Source: Streptomyces sp. MZ04 (GTDB lineage Bacteria; Actinomycetota; Actinomycetes; Streptomycetales; Streptomycetaceae). From it: a DNA stretch of 34,787 nucleotides. The notes under the pieces are model-generated. The model searched no databases. It was not told the origin of the DNA and saw only the letters and a program-made list of their open reading frames with translations. Position numbers and translations under genes: made by a program. Below are positions 13,903 to 21,425 of the stretch, piece after piece (the first letter of the stretch is position 1; each line of letters starts with the position of its first letter). The DNA is taken from NCBI RefSeq assembly GCF_004684775.1, contig NZ_SRIC01000055.1:1-34787 (forward strand). Reading direction: 5' to 3'.

Positions 13903-16900
13903 GTGACCACCGACCTGACCCTCCTGGAGCGTGTCGCCTATCGAGGGCAGGAGGTCACCGCGCCCCGGCTCCGCGGCCTCCTCGCGCTGCTCGCGGGCGA
14001 GTTGCGCGCGGGCTGCAGCACCGAGCGCCTGGTGGCGGGGCTGTGGCCGGACGCGTTGCCGGAGAGGCCGGCCAAAGCGGTGCAGGTTCTCGTGTCCAGG
14101 GCGCGGGCGCAGCTGGGCGCCGATGTCATCGCCGGGACGCCGACCGGGTACCGGCTCGCCCTCGCCGAGGATCAGGTCGACAGCTCCGCCCTGCTGCGGT
14201 ACGCCGCCGCGAGCGCGGAGCGGGCCAGGGCCGGGGACCACGCGGGGTCGCTGGCCGCGGCCGAGGCCGGGCTGACGCTGTGGGAAGGCGCCCCTGACGG
14301 GGTGGGCGACGCCGACGACCCCGTGGCCGCCCTGCGCGCCGAACGCGCCCCCGCCCGCGGTGCGCTCGTCCGCGCGCAGGCGCTCGCCCTGGCCCGCCTC
14401 GGGCGGCACGCGGAGGCGGCCGGGCCGCTGGCCGTGGCCGCGTCGGAGCAGCCGCGCGACGAGGAGGTGCTCGCCGAGCTGCTGCGCGGCGAGGCGGCGA
14501 CGGCGGGCCCGTCCGCCGCGCTGACACGGTACGAGGCGTACCGCCGACAGCTGCGCGACGAGCTCGGCACGGATCCGGGCGCCGGACTCAGGGCCGTGCA
14601 GCAGGAGCTGCTGCACGGCGAGGCGCCCCTCGTCAGACATGGCGTGCCGCACGAGCCGAACCAACTCCTCGGCAGGGACGAGGACATCGCGGCGGTGCGG
14701 CGCCTGCTGCGCGCCTCACGCGCCGTCACCGTCGTCGGCCCCGGCGGCCTCGGCAAGACCCGGCTCGCGTACGCCGTCGGCCGCCGAGCGGAGCAGCGCG
14801 TGGTGCACTGCGTGCCGCTCGCCGGCGTCACCGCGGACGAGGACGTGGCCACGGAGGTGGCCTCCGCGCTCGGCGCGGGCGAGGGGCGGCACGGTGCCCT
14901 GAGCGGCCATGCCGCGGCCGACCCGGTGTCCGGCATCCTCGGCGTGCTCGGCTCGGGGCCCGCGCTGCTGGTCCTCGACAACTGCGAGCAGGTCGTCCGG
15001 GGCGCCGCCGACCTCGTAGGGGCCCTGGTCTCGTCCTCGAAGGACCTGCGGGTGCTCGCCACCAGCCGGTCCCCGCTGAGCCTCACGTCGGAGGCCGTGT
15101 ACGCGCTGCCCGAGCTCGGCCTCGACACCGCCGTCGAGCTGTTCACGCAGCGGGCCCGTGCCGCCAGGGCCGGTGTGGAACTGCCGCTGGACGCGGTGGC
15201 GGAACTGTGCCGCCACCTCGACGGGCTGCCGCTCGCCGTGGAGTTGGCCGCGGCGCGGGTGCGGGTGCTTTCGGTGCCGGAGATCGCCCGCCGCCTCGGC
15301 GACCGGTTCGCGCTGCTGCGCGGCGGGGCACGGGACGTACCGGAACGTCACCGCACGCTGCACGCGGTCGTGGAGTGGAGCTGGAACCTGCTCACGGAGG
15401 ACGCCAGGGCGGCGCTGCGCGCCCTGTGCGCCTTCCCTGGCGGCTTCGTGGGCGAGGCGGCGGAGCAGGTCCTGGGCGACGATGCGCTGCCGCTGCTTGA
15501 GCAGCTGGCCGATCAGTCGCTGCTCACCGTCACCGACACCCCGTTCGGCGTGCGGTTCCGGATGCTGGAGTCCGTACGGGAGTTCAGCGCGGCCCGGCGT
15601 GCGGAGGCGGGCGAGGAAGACGAGGCCGTCGGCCGATTCCTCACCTGGGCAAGGGACTTCGGGGTCGCGTACCACGACGCGCTCATCGGCCCGGACCCCT
15701 CCCCGAGGGAACACCCCCTTGCCGCCCGGGAGTTGATCAGGACCGAGCAGGACAACCTCGTACCGGCCCTGCGGCACGCCCTGGCCCGTGCTGACGGCCC
15801 CACCACCGCCGCCGTCACCGCCGTCCTGGCCGCGCTGTGGTCCACCGACTCCAACTACCCCCGCCTCGCCGCGCTCGCCGCCGACACCGGCCCGCCGCTG
15901 TCGCACTACCGCCCCGGGCCCGCGTACGTCGAAGTCACCCGCGCCGCCGCCGTGTTGTGCGCGGCTGCCCAGTTCATGAACTACGGCCCGTACGGCATAC
16001 GCCACCTCGTGATCCTCCGGCGGTTGCCCCCGGCCCCGCCGGACACGCTGCTGCGCGCCACCGCGGCAGTGCTGAGCGCGGTTCCGGAGATGCTGCCTCC
16101 CGATTACGCGGTGCTGCGCAAACTCTGCGGCGGAGAGCAGCCGTTGGTGGCCGGCATCGCCGAGTGCGTGGCCTCCTTCGTCTGGGAGTCCGAGCACGAC
16201 ATGGACCGCGCGCTGGCGTCGGCCCGCCGGATGATCGCCGCGCTGGGCCCGGTCGGCAATCCGTTGCTGCAGCTCATGGGCCACTCCCGGCTGAGCGAGC
16301 TGTGCTTGCGGACGGGACAGGGCGAGGACGCCTACGTACATCTCAAGGCGGCGCTCGATGTGCTGCCGCGGCTCGGCGGCGAGGACGACTACATCGGCAT
16401 CCGCTCGGCCCTCGTCCTCGCCTGCCTGCAGCGCGGCGACCCGGACGAGGCGGAGTACTGGCTGCGGCAGTCGGAGGGGGCCAACACCCCGCAGCAGGAC
16501 GCCTTTTACAGCCCGGACCTCGGCGGGCACGCCGAGATCGCGCTCGCCCGCGGACACACGGAGGCCGGTCTCGGCCTGTGGCGCAGCGCCGTGGAGCGAC
16601 TGCCCGAGACCGGCTCGATCCACACCGGCGACCCCTGGCTCGACCCGTGGGCGCTTCAGATCCAGTCGGCGGCGGTGACGGCGCACGCGCACGGCGGCCG
16701 TCTCGAGCTCGTCGCGGAGCCGGTCGATCGGTTGCGGCAGCGACTCCGGACGCTGCTCGGCGGCCCGCCTCGCTCGCCCATGGAGCTCCCTGTGTTCGGG
16801 ACGGTGTTGCACGCCCTCGGCATGGCGGGACTCGCGTCCGGCGACGCCGGTGCAGGTGCAGGTGCCGATGTTGATGCCGATGCCGATGCCGATGCCGATG

Positions 16901-17121
16901 CCGTACGGATGATCGCGCTGGCCGAACGCCTGCGGGTACTGCGGGAGTTCCAGCCGACAATGTCGGCGGCCCGCGCCCGTCAGGCGGCCGAGGACGCCGA
17001 CGGGGCGGCGTACGCCGACGCCGTGTCGGAGTACGCCGCCCTGGGCCGGGACGAGTTGTGGGAGGCGGCCCGCGCGCTTACTTCGGGTCGCGGCGGAACA
17101 GCTACTTCGGGTCGCGGCTGA
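13903..17121 (+). CDS. AfsR/SARP-like regulator: winged HTH, BTAD and NB-ARC domains
   Basis: 1072 residues. An OmpR-like winged HTH fills about 5-90 (LRGLLALLAGELRAGCSTERLVAGLWPD...GTPTGYRL). A bacterial transcriptional activation domain follows at about 95-240. A STAND/NB-ARC ATPase follows, with Walker A GPGGLGKT at 279-286, Walker B ALLVLDNCEQ, and GLPLAVELAAARV. The rest is a TPR-like helical region (about 590-1070). Such proteins are pathway activators in Streptomyces. An Ala/Asp run (DADADADADADA) near residue 990 is encoded by a GATGCC satellite. The last codons lie inside a 24-bp duplication shared with the convergent ABC permease gene. The likely target is the adjacent exporter operon, which has SARP-like repeats upstream. 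No ligand can be predicted. Confidence 0.85.
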   Translation: MTTDLTLLERVAYRGQEVTAPRLRGLLALLAGELRAGCSTERLVAGLWPDALPERPAKAVQVLVSRARAQLGADVIAGTPTGYRLALAEDQVDSSALLRYAAASAERARAGDHAGSLAAAEAGLTLWEGAPDGVGDADDPVAALRAERAPARGALVRAQALALARLGRHAEAAGPLAVAASEQPRDEEVLAELLRGEAATAGPSAALTRYEAYRRQLRDELGTDPGAGLRAVQQELLHGEAPLVRHGVPHEPNQLLGRDEDIAAVRRLLRASRAVTVVGPGGLGKTRLAYAVGRRAEQRVVHCVPLAGVTADEDVATEVASALGAGEGRHGALSGHAAADPVSGILGVLGSGPALLVLDNCEQVVRGAADLVGALVSSSKDLRVLATSRSPLSLTSEAVYALPELGLDTAVELFTQRARAARAGVELPLDAVAELCRHLDGLPLAVELAAARVRVLSVPEIARRLGDRFALLRGGARDVPERHRTLHAVVEWSWNLLTEDARAALRALCAFPGGFVGEAAEQVLGDDALPLLEQLADQSLLTVTDTPFGVRFRMLESVREFSAARRAEAGEEDEAVGRFLTWARDFGVAYHDALIGPDPSPREHPLAARELIRTEQDNLVPALRHALARADGPTTAAVTAVLAALWSTDSNYPRLAALAADTGPPLSHYRPGPAYVEVTRAAAVLCAAAQFMNYGPYGIRHLVILRRLPPAPPDTLLRATAAVLSAVPEMLPPDYAVLRKLCGGEQPLVAGIAECVASFVWESEHDMDRALASARRMIAALGPVGNPLLQLMGHSRLSELCLRTGQGEDAYVHLKAALDVLPRLGGEDDYIGIRSALVLACLQRGDPDEAEYWLRQSEGANTPQQDAFYSPDLGGHAEIALARGHTEAGLGLWRSAVERLPETGSIHTGDPWLDPWALQIQSAAVTAHAHGGRLELVAEPVDRLRQRLRTLLGGPPRSPMELPVFGTVLHALGMAGLASGDAGAGAGADVDADADADADAVRMIALAERLRVLREFQPTMSAARARQAAEDADGAAYADAVSEYAALGRDELWEAARALTSGRGGTATSGRG

Positions 17122-17126
17122 ACAGC
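17079..17126. repeat. 24-bp tandem duplication across two convergent stop codons
   Basis: Two adjacent 24-bp copies, 17079-17102 and 17103-17126, differ at one position (G in the first, T in the second). That single change gives the TGA that ends the regulator gene in copy 2, while copy 1 is read through as SGRGGTA. On the other strand each copy carries a stop for the ABC permease frame, which ends at 17102. The duplication therefore lengthened the regulator by 8 codons and made the genes overlap. Confidence 0.85.
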
Positions 17127-17890
17127 GACGTCGACCAGCGATAGCCGAGAGCGGCCAGACCCAGGCACCAGACGACGGTGATCCACCCGTTGCTGCCGAT
17201 CTGGCTGCCGAGCAGCAGGCCGCGCAGGGTCTCGATGGCCGGGGTGAACGGCTGGTACTCGGCGAACGGCCGGAACCAGCCCGGCATCGCGTCGACCGGC
17301 ACGAACGCGCTCGAGATGAGCGGGAGAATCATCAGCGGAAGCGCGTTGTTGCTGGCCGCCTCGGGGTTCGGGCTTGCCATGCCCATCCCGACCGCGATCC
17401 AGGTGAACGCCGTGGCGACCAGGGCGAGCAGCCCGAACGCCGCCAGCCACTCCAAGGCCGTGGCGTCGGTGGACCGGAAGCCGATGGCCACGGCGACGGC
17501 GCCGACGAGGACCACGCTGAGGATCGCCCGCAGCACGCTGCCGATGACGTGCCCGATGAGCACCGAGCCGCGGTGGATCGCCATCGTACGGAAGCGGGCG
17601 ATGATGCCCTCGGTCATGTCCATGGAGACGGAAATCGCGGTCCCGGCCGGGGTGGCGCCGAGGGTCATCAGCAGGATGCCCGGGACGAGATAGGCGATGT
17701 AGTCGGAGCGGTCGGCGCCGCCGCCGATGCCCGCGCTCATCACGTCGCCGAAGACGTAGACGAAGAGCAGCAGCAGGACGATCGGCGTCAGCAGGATGTT
17801 GAGGGTGAGGGACGGGTAGCGCCGCGCGTGCAGGAGGTTGCGCCGCAGCATCGTGGAGGAGTCGCGCACGGCGAGGGAGAGGGAGCTCAT
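17102..17890 (-). CDS. ABC-2 type permease of a DrrB-like exporter
   Basis: 262 residues with six hydrophobic segments and the family signature: SSTMLRRNLLHARRYPSLTLNILLTPIVLLLLFVYVFG at the start, the middle PGILLMTLGATPAGTAISVSMDMTEGIIARFRTMAI, and near the end SSAFVPVDAMPGWFRPFAEYQPFTPAIETLRGLL. The length is typical of DrrB/ABC2-membrane proteins, which pair as dimers with the ATPase encoded just upstream. The ATG at 17890 overlaps the ATPase stop by 4 nt (ATGA). The 3' end overlaps the convergent regulator by 20 nt. Confidence 0.88.
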   Translation of the reverse strand: MSSLSLAVRDSSTMLRRNLLHARRYPSLTLNILLTPIVLLLLFVYVFGDVMSAGIGGGADRSDYIAYLVPGILLMTLGATPAGTAISVSMDMTEGIIARFRTMAIHRGSVLIGHVIGSVLRAILSVVLVGAVAVAIGFRSTDATALEWLAAFGLLALVATAFTWIAVGMGMASPNPEAASNNALPLMILPLISSAFVPVDAMPGWFRPFAEYQPFTPAIETLRGLLLGSQIGSNGWITVVWCLGLAALGYRWSTSLFSRDPK

Positions 17891-18858
17891 CGGACGGCCG
17901 CGCCTTCCTTGTCGGGTCGGCTGGTGCCACTGGTCAGGGCGAAGAACACGTCGTCGAGGTCGGGCGTGTGCACGGTCAGTTCGTCGGCCTCGATACCGGC
18001 CGATTCCAACCAGTCGAGGATGGACCGCAGTTCGCGCTGACTGCCGTCGCTGGGAATCTGCAACGACAGCGTCTCGTCGTCCGTGGTGACCTCGCGCAGC
18101 GCGACGGCGGCGGACCCGTACGCGACCGGGTCGGAGAACCGCAGCCGCACATGACCGCCGGGAATGAGCCGCTTCAGCTCCTCGGCACTCCCCTCGGCGG
18201 CGATCTTCCCGTCGTTCAACACCGCGATGCGGTCGGCGAGTTCGTCGGCCTCCTCCAGGTACTGGGTGGTGAGGAAGACGGTGACACCGCCGGAGACCAA
18301 CTCGCGGATGATGCCCCACATGTTGTGGCGACTGCGCGGGTCGAGACCGGTGGTCGGCTCGTCGAGAAAGATGATCCGCGGATTGCCTACGAGCGTCATG
18401 GCGAGGTCGAGGCGGCGCCTCATGCCGCCGGAGTAGGTGGAGGCGGGCTTTGTCGCGGCCTCCGCCAGGTCGAAGCGCTGGAGCAGTTCGGCGGCGATCC
18501 GCCGCCCCTCGGGCTTGGGGAGATGGTGCAGGTCCGCCATGAGGAGCATGTTCTCCTCGCCGGTGATCAGGCCGTCGACGGCGGAGAACTGCCCGGTGAC
18601 GCCGATCGCGGCACGCACGGCCTGCGGGTCGGCGGCCAAGTCATGACCGCCGACGCGCAGGTCACCGGCGTCGGCGGTGATGAGGGTGGAGAGGATCTTG
18701 ACGGCGGTGGTCTTGCCGGCGCCGTTGGGACCCAGGAGGGAGAAGATCGTGCCCTGCGGCACGGCCAGGTCGATGCCGTCGAGGACCGTCTTGTCCCCGT
18801 AGGCCTTACGCAGCCCCGTGGCCGCGATGGCGAGTGGGGGCGATGTCGTGGTCGTCAT
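17887..18858 (-). CDS. DrrA-like ABC exporter ATPase
   Basis: 323 residues. Walker A is GPNGAGKT at 43-50, with a Q-loop GVTGQFSAVD, signature YSGGMRRRLDLA, Walker B IIFLDEPTTGLD and the switch-type TTQYLEEADELADRI. A C-terminal DrrA-type extension ends PDLDDVFFALTSG. It forms an export complex with the permease, of the daunorubicin-resistance type; the substrate (drug, lipid or product) is unknown. No ribosome-binding site is visible before ATG 18858, and a palindrome covers the start codon. Regulation by the neighbouring BTAD protein is suggested by direct heptamer repeats upstream. Confidence 0.9.
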   Translation of the reverse strand: MTTTTSPPLAIAATGLRKAYGDKTVLDGIDLAVPQGTIFSLLGPNGAGKTTAVKILSTLITADAGDLRVGGHDLAADPQAVRAAIGVTGQFSAVDGLITGEENMLLMADLHHLPKPEGRRIAAELLQRFDLAEAATKPASTYSGGMRRRLDLAMTLVGNPRIIFLDEPTTGLDPRSRHNMWGIIRELVSGGVTVFLTTQYLEEADELADRIAVLNDGKIAAEGSAEELKRLIPGGHVRLRFSDPVAYGSAAVALREVTTDDETLSLQIPSDGSQRELRSILDWLESAGIEADELTVHTPDLDDVFFALTSGTSRPDKEGAAVR

Positions 18859-18876
18859 GCCGCAGAGGATGCGGCA
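18858..18876. promoter_or_regulatory. 19-bp palindrome over the exporter start codon
   Basis: TGCCGCA-N5-TGCGGCA is a perfect 7-bp inverted repeat overlapping the ATG of the ATPase gene. It could be an operator or an mRNA hairpin that hides the start codon. Confidence 0.45.
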
Positions 18877-18891
18877 GGGCGCATTCAGCGG

Positions 18892-18909
18892 GGTTTCACG
18901 ATGGTTTCA
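18892..18909 (-). promoter_or_regulatory. SARP-like direct heptamer repeat upstream of the exporter
   Basis: GGTTTCA occurs at 18892-18898 and 18903-18909, that is TGAAACC-N4-TGAAACC on the coding strand, with the 11-bp period typical of SARP binding sites. It lies 34 bp upstream of the ATPase start codon. Confidence 0.5.
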
Positions 18910-18960
18910 GTGTCCGCGATGGGTCCGTGTCCGCGAGGAGTCCGTGTTCGCGAGGAGTCC
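18910..18960. repeat. 17-bp tandem repeat, 3 units
   Basis: Three contiguous 17-bp copies begin at 18910, 18927 and 18944 with two or three mismatches between copies (core GTGTCCGCGAGGAGTCC). They lie between the exporter and helR genes, immediately next to the SARP-like heptamers. Confidence 0.85.
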
Positions 18961-18992
18961 CGCAACAGGCCCGTCTGCACTGGACGAAAAAA

Positions 18993-19018
18993 GGCAAGGA
19001 GAGAACTCGCTCCTTGCC
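18993..19018 (-). terminator. Strong intrinsic terminator on the minus strand, upstream of helR
   Basis: GGCAAGGAG at 18993-19001 pairs with CTCCTTGCC at 19010-19018, a perfect 9-bp stem with an 8-nt loop. On the minus strand the stem is followed by six T (complement of AAAAAA at 18987-18992). It would stop leftward transcription entering the exporter operon. On the plus strand only a weak T stretch (ACTCTT) follows. Confidence 0.7.
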
Positions 19019-19041
19019 ACTCTTAACTTATAGCGCACTGG

Positions 19042-19060
19042 GGGGCTTGCGGCAAGGCCC
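19042..19060 (+). promoter_or_regulatory. Rifamycin-associated element (RAE) upstream of helR
   Basis: GGGGCTTGCGGCAAGGCCC at 19042-19060 is a 19-bp inverted repeat centred on CTTGC-G-GCAAG. It matches, as I remember it, the RAE that precedes rifamycin-inactivating genes and helR in actinobacteria and links them to rifamycin-inducible expression. A possible -35 (TTGCGG, 19048-19053) lies inside it, with a weak -10 CACAAT at 19072-19077 after 18 bp. Confidence 0.85.
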
Positions 19061-19109
19061 TGGTCGTACCGCACAATCACTCGCCTAAGCCCAGGACCTG
19101 AGGAAATAG

Positions 19110-21311
19110 GTGATTCACGAAGTGCGTGCATTGTTGTCGGTTGACGAGTCGTGCGGTGACAGCCCGTTTGACCTTCCCGACACCCTCGCTCCCAAGGCCG
19201 ACCCGGCGCTGATCGATGGCGACGAGCGGCACTTCACCGCCATCGCGGAGAGCCTCGAGCAGACGATCGCCGAAGTGTCCGCCCGCCTCGACGCCGAGCG
19301 CAGGGCGCCCGGCGGCATCGGCCGGGAGGCCATGGACCGGGACCTGGAGATCCACCGGCTGACCGGCCGCCTGCGCGCCCTGCGCCGCTTCGGTCTTGAC
19401 CTGTGCCTCGGACGCGTCGTCAGCGCGGACCACCCCGAGCCCGTGTACATCGGACGGCTCGGCCTCACCGACAGCGAGGGGCGTCGGCTGCTGCTCGACT
19501 GGCGCTCCCCCGCGGCCGAGCCGTTCTTCGCGGCGACCCACGCCAACCCGATGGGTCTGGTGAGCCGCCGCCGGTACCGCTGGACGCGCGGCCGGATCAG
19601 CGACTACTGGGACGAGGTGTTCACCGCCGACGGGCTCGACGGGCACGCCGCGCTCGACGACCAGTCCGCCTTCATCGCCAGCCTGGGCAGCAACCGGTCG
19701 GACCGGATGCGGGACGTGCTCTCGACCATCCAGGCCGACCAGGACGCCATCATCCGGGCGGGGTCCCGCGGCGCGCTCGTCGTCGACGGCGGTCCGGGCA
19801 CGGGCAAGACCGTCGTGGCGCTGCACCGCACCGCCCACCTCCTCTACTCCGACCCTCGCCTCGGTCACCGTCGGGGCGGAGTGCTGTTCGTCGGTCCGCA
19901 CCAGCCCTATCTCCGGTACGTGGAGGACGTCCTCCCCAGCCTCGGAGAGGAGGGCGTGCAGACCTGCACCGTGCGGGACCTCGTCGCCGAGGGGGCAGAG
20001 GCGGGGCCCGAGAGCGATCCGGACGTGGCGCTCCTGAAGTCGTCCGCGGACATGGTGAAGGCGATCGAGAAGGCCGTCAGGTTCTACGAGGAGCCGCCCA
20101 CCAAGGGGATGACGGTCTCGACCGACTGGGCCGACATCTGGCTGAGCGCCGACGACTGGGCCGAGGCTTTCGCGACACCGGGACCCGGTACTCCGCACAA
20201 CGAAGCGCGCGAGGAGATCTGGGCGGAGCTGGTCGCGATCCTGCTGGACAAGGCCGACGGCGACGTCCCGGGCGAACTGTTCCAGAAGTCGCTGCGACAC
20301 GACGAGGAGCTGGTCACGACCCTCAACCGCGCGTGGCCGCTGATAGAAGCGACCGACCTTGTCTCGGACTTGTGGTCGGTACCCGCCTATCTGCGGATGT
20401 GCGCTCCCCACCTCGGTCCCGACGACGTCAAGAAGCTGCGGCGCCCGGAGAACGAGGCCTGGACGGTGTCCGACCTGCCGCTCCTGGACGCGGCACGGCA
20501 GCGGCTGGGTGACCCGGAGGCGGCACGGAGGCGGCGTCGGCACGAGGCCATCCTCGCCGCGCAGCGCGAGAGCATGGCGCAGGTCGTGGACAACCTGATC
20601 GTGGCCGCGGCCGACTCCGGCGCGGACGGTGACGACGGCGAGGGCCTGGTGACGATGTTGCGCGGCAAGGACGCACAGGTCAGCCTGGTCGACGAGTCCG
20701 AACTGCCCACCGCCGACCCGGACTTGCTCGCAGGACCGTTCGCGCACATCGTCGTGGACGAGGCCCAGGAGCTGACCGACGCGGAGTGGCAGATGCTGCT
20801 GCTGCGCTGCCCGTCCCGGAGCTTCACGATGGTCGGCGACCGGGCCCAGGCCAGGCACGGGTTCACGGAGTCGTGGCAGGAACGGCTCGAGCGGATCGGC
20901 CTCGACCGGATCGACGTGGCATCGCTGAGCATCAACTACCGGACCCCGGAAGAAGTCATGGCGCAGGCCGAGCCGGTCATCCGGGCGGCGCTCCCGGACG
21001 CCAATGTCCCGACGTCCATCCGCAGCAGCGGAGTCCCAGTCGTCCACGGATCGGCTACGGAGCTCCACTCGACCCTCGACACCTGGCTCGCCGCGAACGC
21101 GGAAGGAATCGCCTGCGTCATCGGCGATCCCACGTTCCAGGCAACGTCCCGCGTCCGCTCGCTGACGCCGGGACTGTCGAAGGGACTGGAGTTCGACCTG
21201 GTCGTCCTCATCGACCCGGAGTCATTCGGAGAGGGGATCGAGGGAGCGGTCGACCGCTATGTCGCGATGACCCGGGCGACCCAGCAACTGGTCATCCTGA
21301 CAAGTCCGTGA
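19110..21311 (+). CDS. helR: HelR, HelD-like RNA polymerase recycling ATPase giving rifamycin tolerance
   Basis: 733 residues, a UvrD/HelD-type superfamily 1 protein. Walker A is GPGTGKT at 228-234. The Walker B region is IVVDEAQELTD with Asp550 and Glu551. Other motifs are VGDRAQARHGF, INYRTPEEV, GLSKGLEFDLVVLIDPE and YVAMTRATQQLVIL at the end. The N-terminal helical pair (ESLEQTIAEVSARLDAE) would enter the secondary channel of RNA polymerase. HelR proteins displace rifamycin from RNA polymerase and recycle stalled enzyme. The RAE directly upstream supports the HelR identity over housekeeping HelD. GTG 19110 has GAGGAA about 4 nt upstream. No other rifamycin-inactivating gene is in the window. 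Confidence 0.9.
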   Translation: MIHEVRALLSVDESCGDSPFDLPDTLAPKADPALIDGDERHFTAIAESLEQTIAEVSARLDAERRAPGGIGREAMDRDLEIHRLTGRLRALRRFGLDLCLGRVVSADHPEPVYIGRLGLTDSEGRRLLLDWRSPAAEPFFAATHANPMGLVSRRRYRWTRGRISDYWDEVFTADGLDGHAALDDQSAFIASLGSNRSDRMRDVLSTIQADQDAIIRAGSRGALVVDGGPGTGKTVVALHRTAHLLYSDPRLGHRRGGVLFVGPHQPYLRYVEDVLPSLGEEGVQTCTVRDLVAEGAEAGPESDPDVALLKSSADMVKAIEKAVRFYEEPPTKGMTVSTDWADIWLSADDWAEAFATPGPGTPHNEAREEIWAELVAILLDKADGDVPGELFQKSLRHDEELVTTLNRAWPLIEATDLVSDLWSVPAYLRMCAPHLGPDDVKKLRRPENEAWTVSDLPLLDAARQRLGDPEAARRRRRHEAILAAQRESMAQVVDNLIVAAADSGADGDDGEGLVTMLRGKDAQVSLVDESELPTADPDLLAGPFAHIVVDEAQELTDAEWQMLLLRCPSRSFTMVGDRAQARHGFTESWQERLERIGLDRIDVASLSINYRTPEEVMAQAEPVIRAALPDANVPTSIRSSGVPVVHGSATELHSTLDTWLAANAEGIACVIGDPTFQATSRVRSLTPGLSKGLEFDLVVLIDPESFGEGIEGAVDRYVAMTRATQQLVILTSP

Positions 21312-21346
21312 TGCGGGCACCGGCTCGCGGGCCGAACCGTCCCGCA

Positions 21347-21369
21347 TATAGGCCAGGATCCGACCTATA
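21347..21369. promoter_or_regulatory. TATAGG-N11-CCTATA inverted repeat, possible operator
   Basis: Perfect 6-bp arms at 21347-21352 and 21364-21369 upstream of the second DinB gene. The right arm overlaps a possible -10 (TATACG, 21366-21371). A repressor bound here would block transcription; none is encoded next to it. Confidence 0.45.
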
Positions 21370-21380
21370 CGGCTCCTAGC

Positions 21381-21410
21381 GTGTTCCTTGACCGACGGAG
21401 CAAGGAACAC
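21381..21410. promoter_or_regulatory. Perfect 10-bp inverted repeat in the leader of the second DinB gene
   Basis: GTGTTCCTTG at 21381-21390 and CAAGGAACAC at 21401-21410 flank a 10-nt loop. The repeat ends 15 nt before ATG 21426 and about 10 nt after the possible -10. It could be a second operator or a leader hairpin next to the ribosome-binding site. Confidence 0.6.
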
Positions 21411-21425
21411 CGGAAGGCTGAGATC

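Noticed and set aside
14716..16812. Long minus-strand open frame opposite the BTAD regulator
   Set aside because: Composition is that of a shadow of a GC-rich gene; the plus strand has clear HTH, BTAD and NB-ARC motifs.
13903..18858. Biosynthetic gene cluster around the AfsR-like regulator and DrrAB-like exporter
   Set aside because: No PKS, NRPS, terpene, RiPP or tailoring enzymes are found nearby; regulator plus exporter alone do not support a cluster.
19020..19109. tRNA-like or riboswitch structure before helR
   Set aside because: The palindrome is fully explained by the RAE, and no cloverleaf or riboswitch core is seen.
19077..21068. Long minus-strand open frame opposite helR
   Set aside because: The plus strand carries all SF1 helicase motifs; the antisense frame is a shadow.
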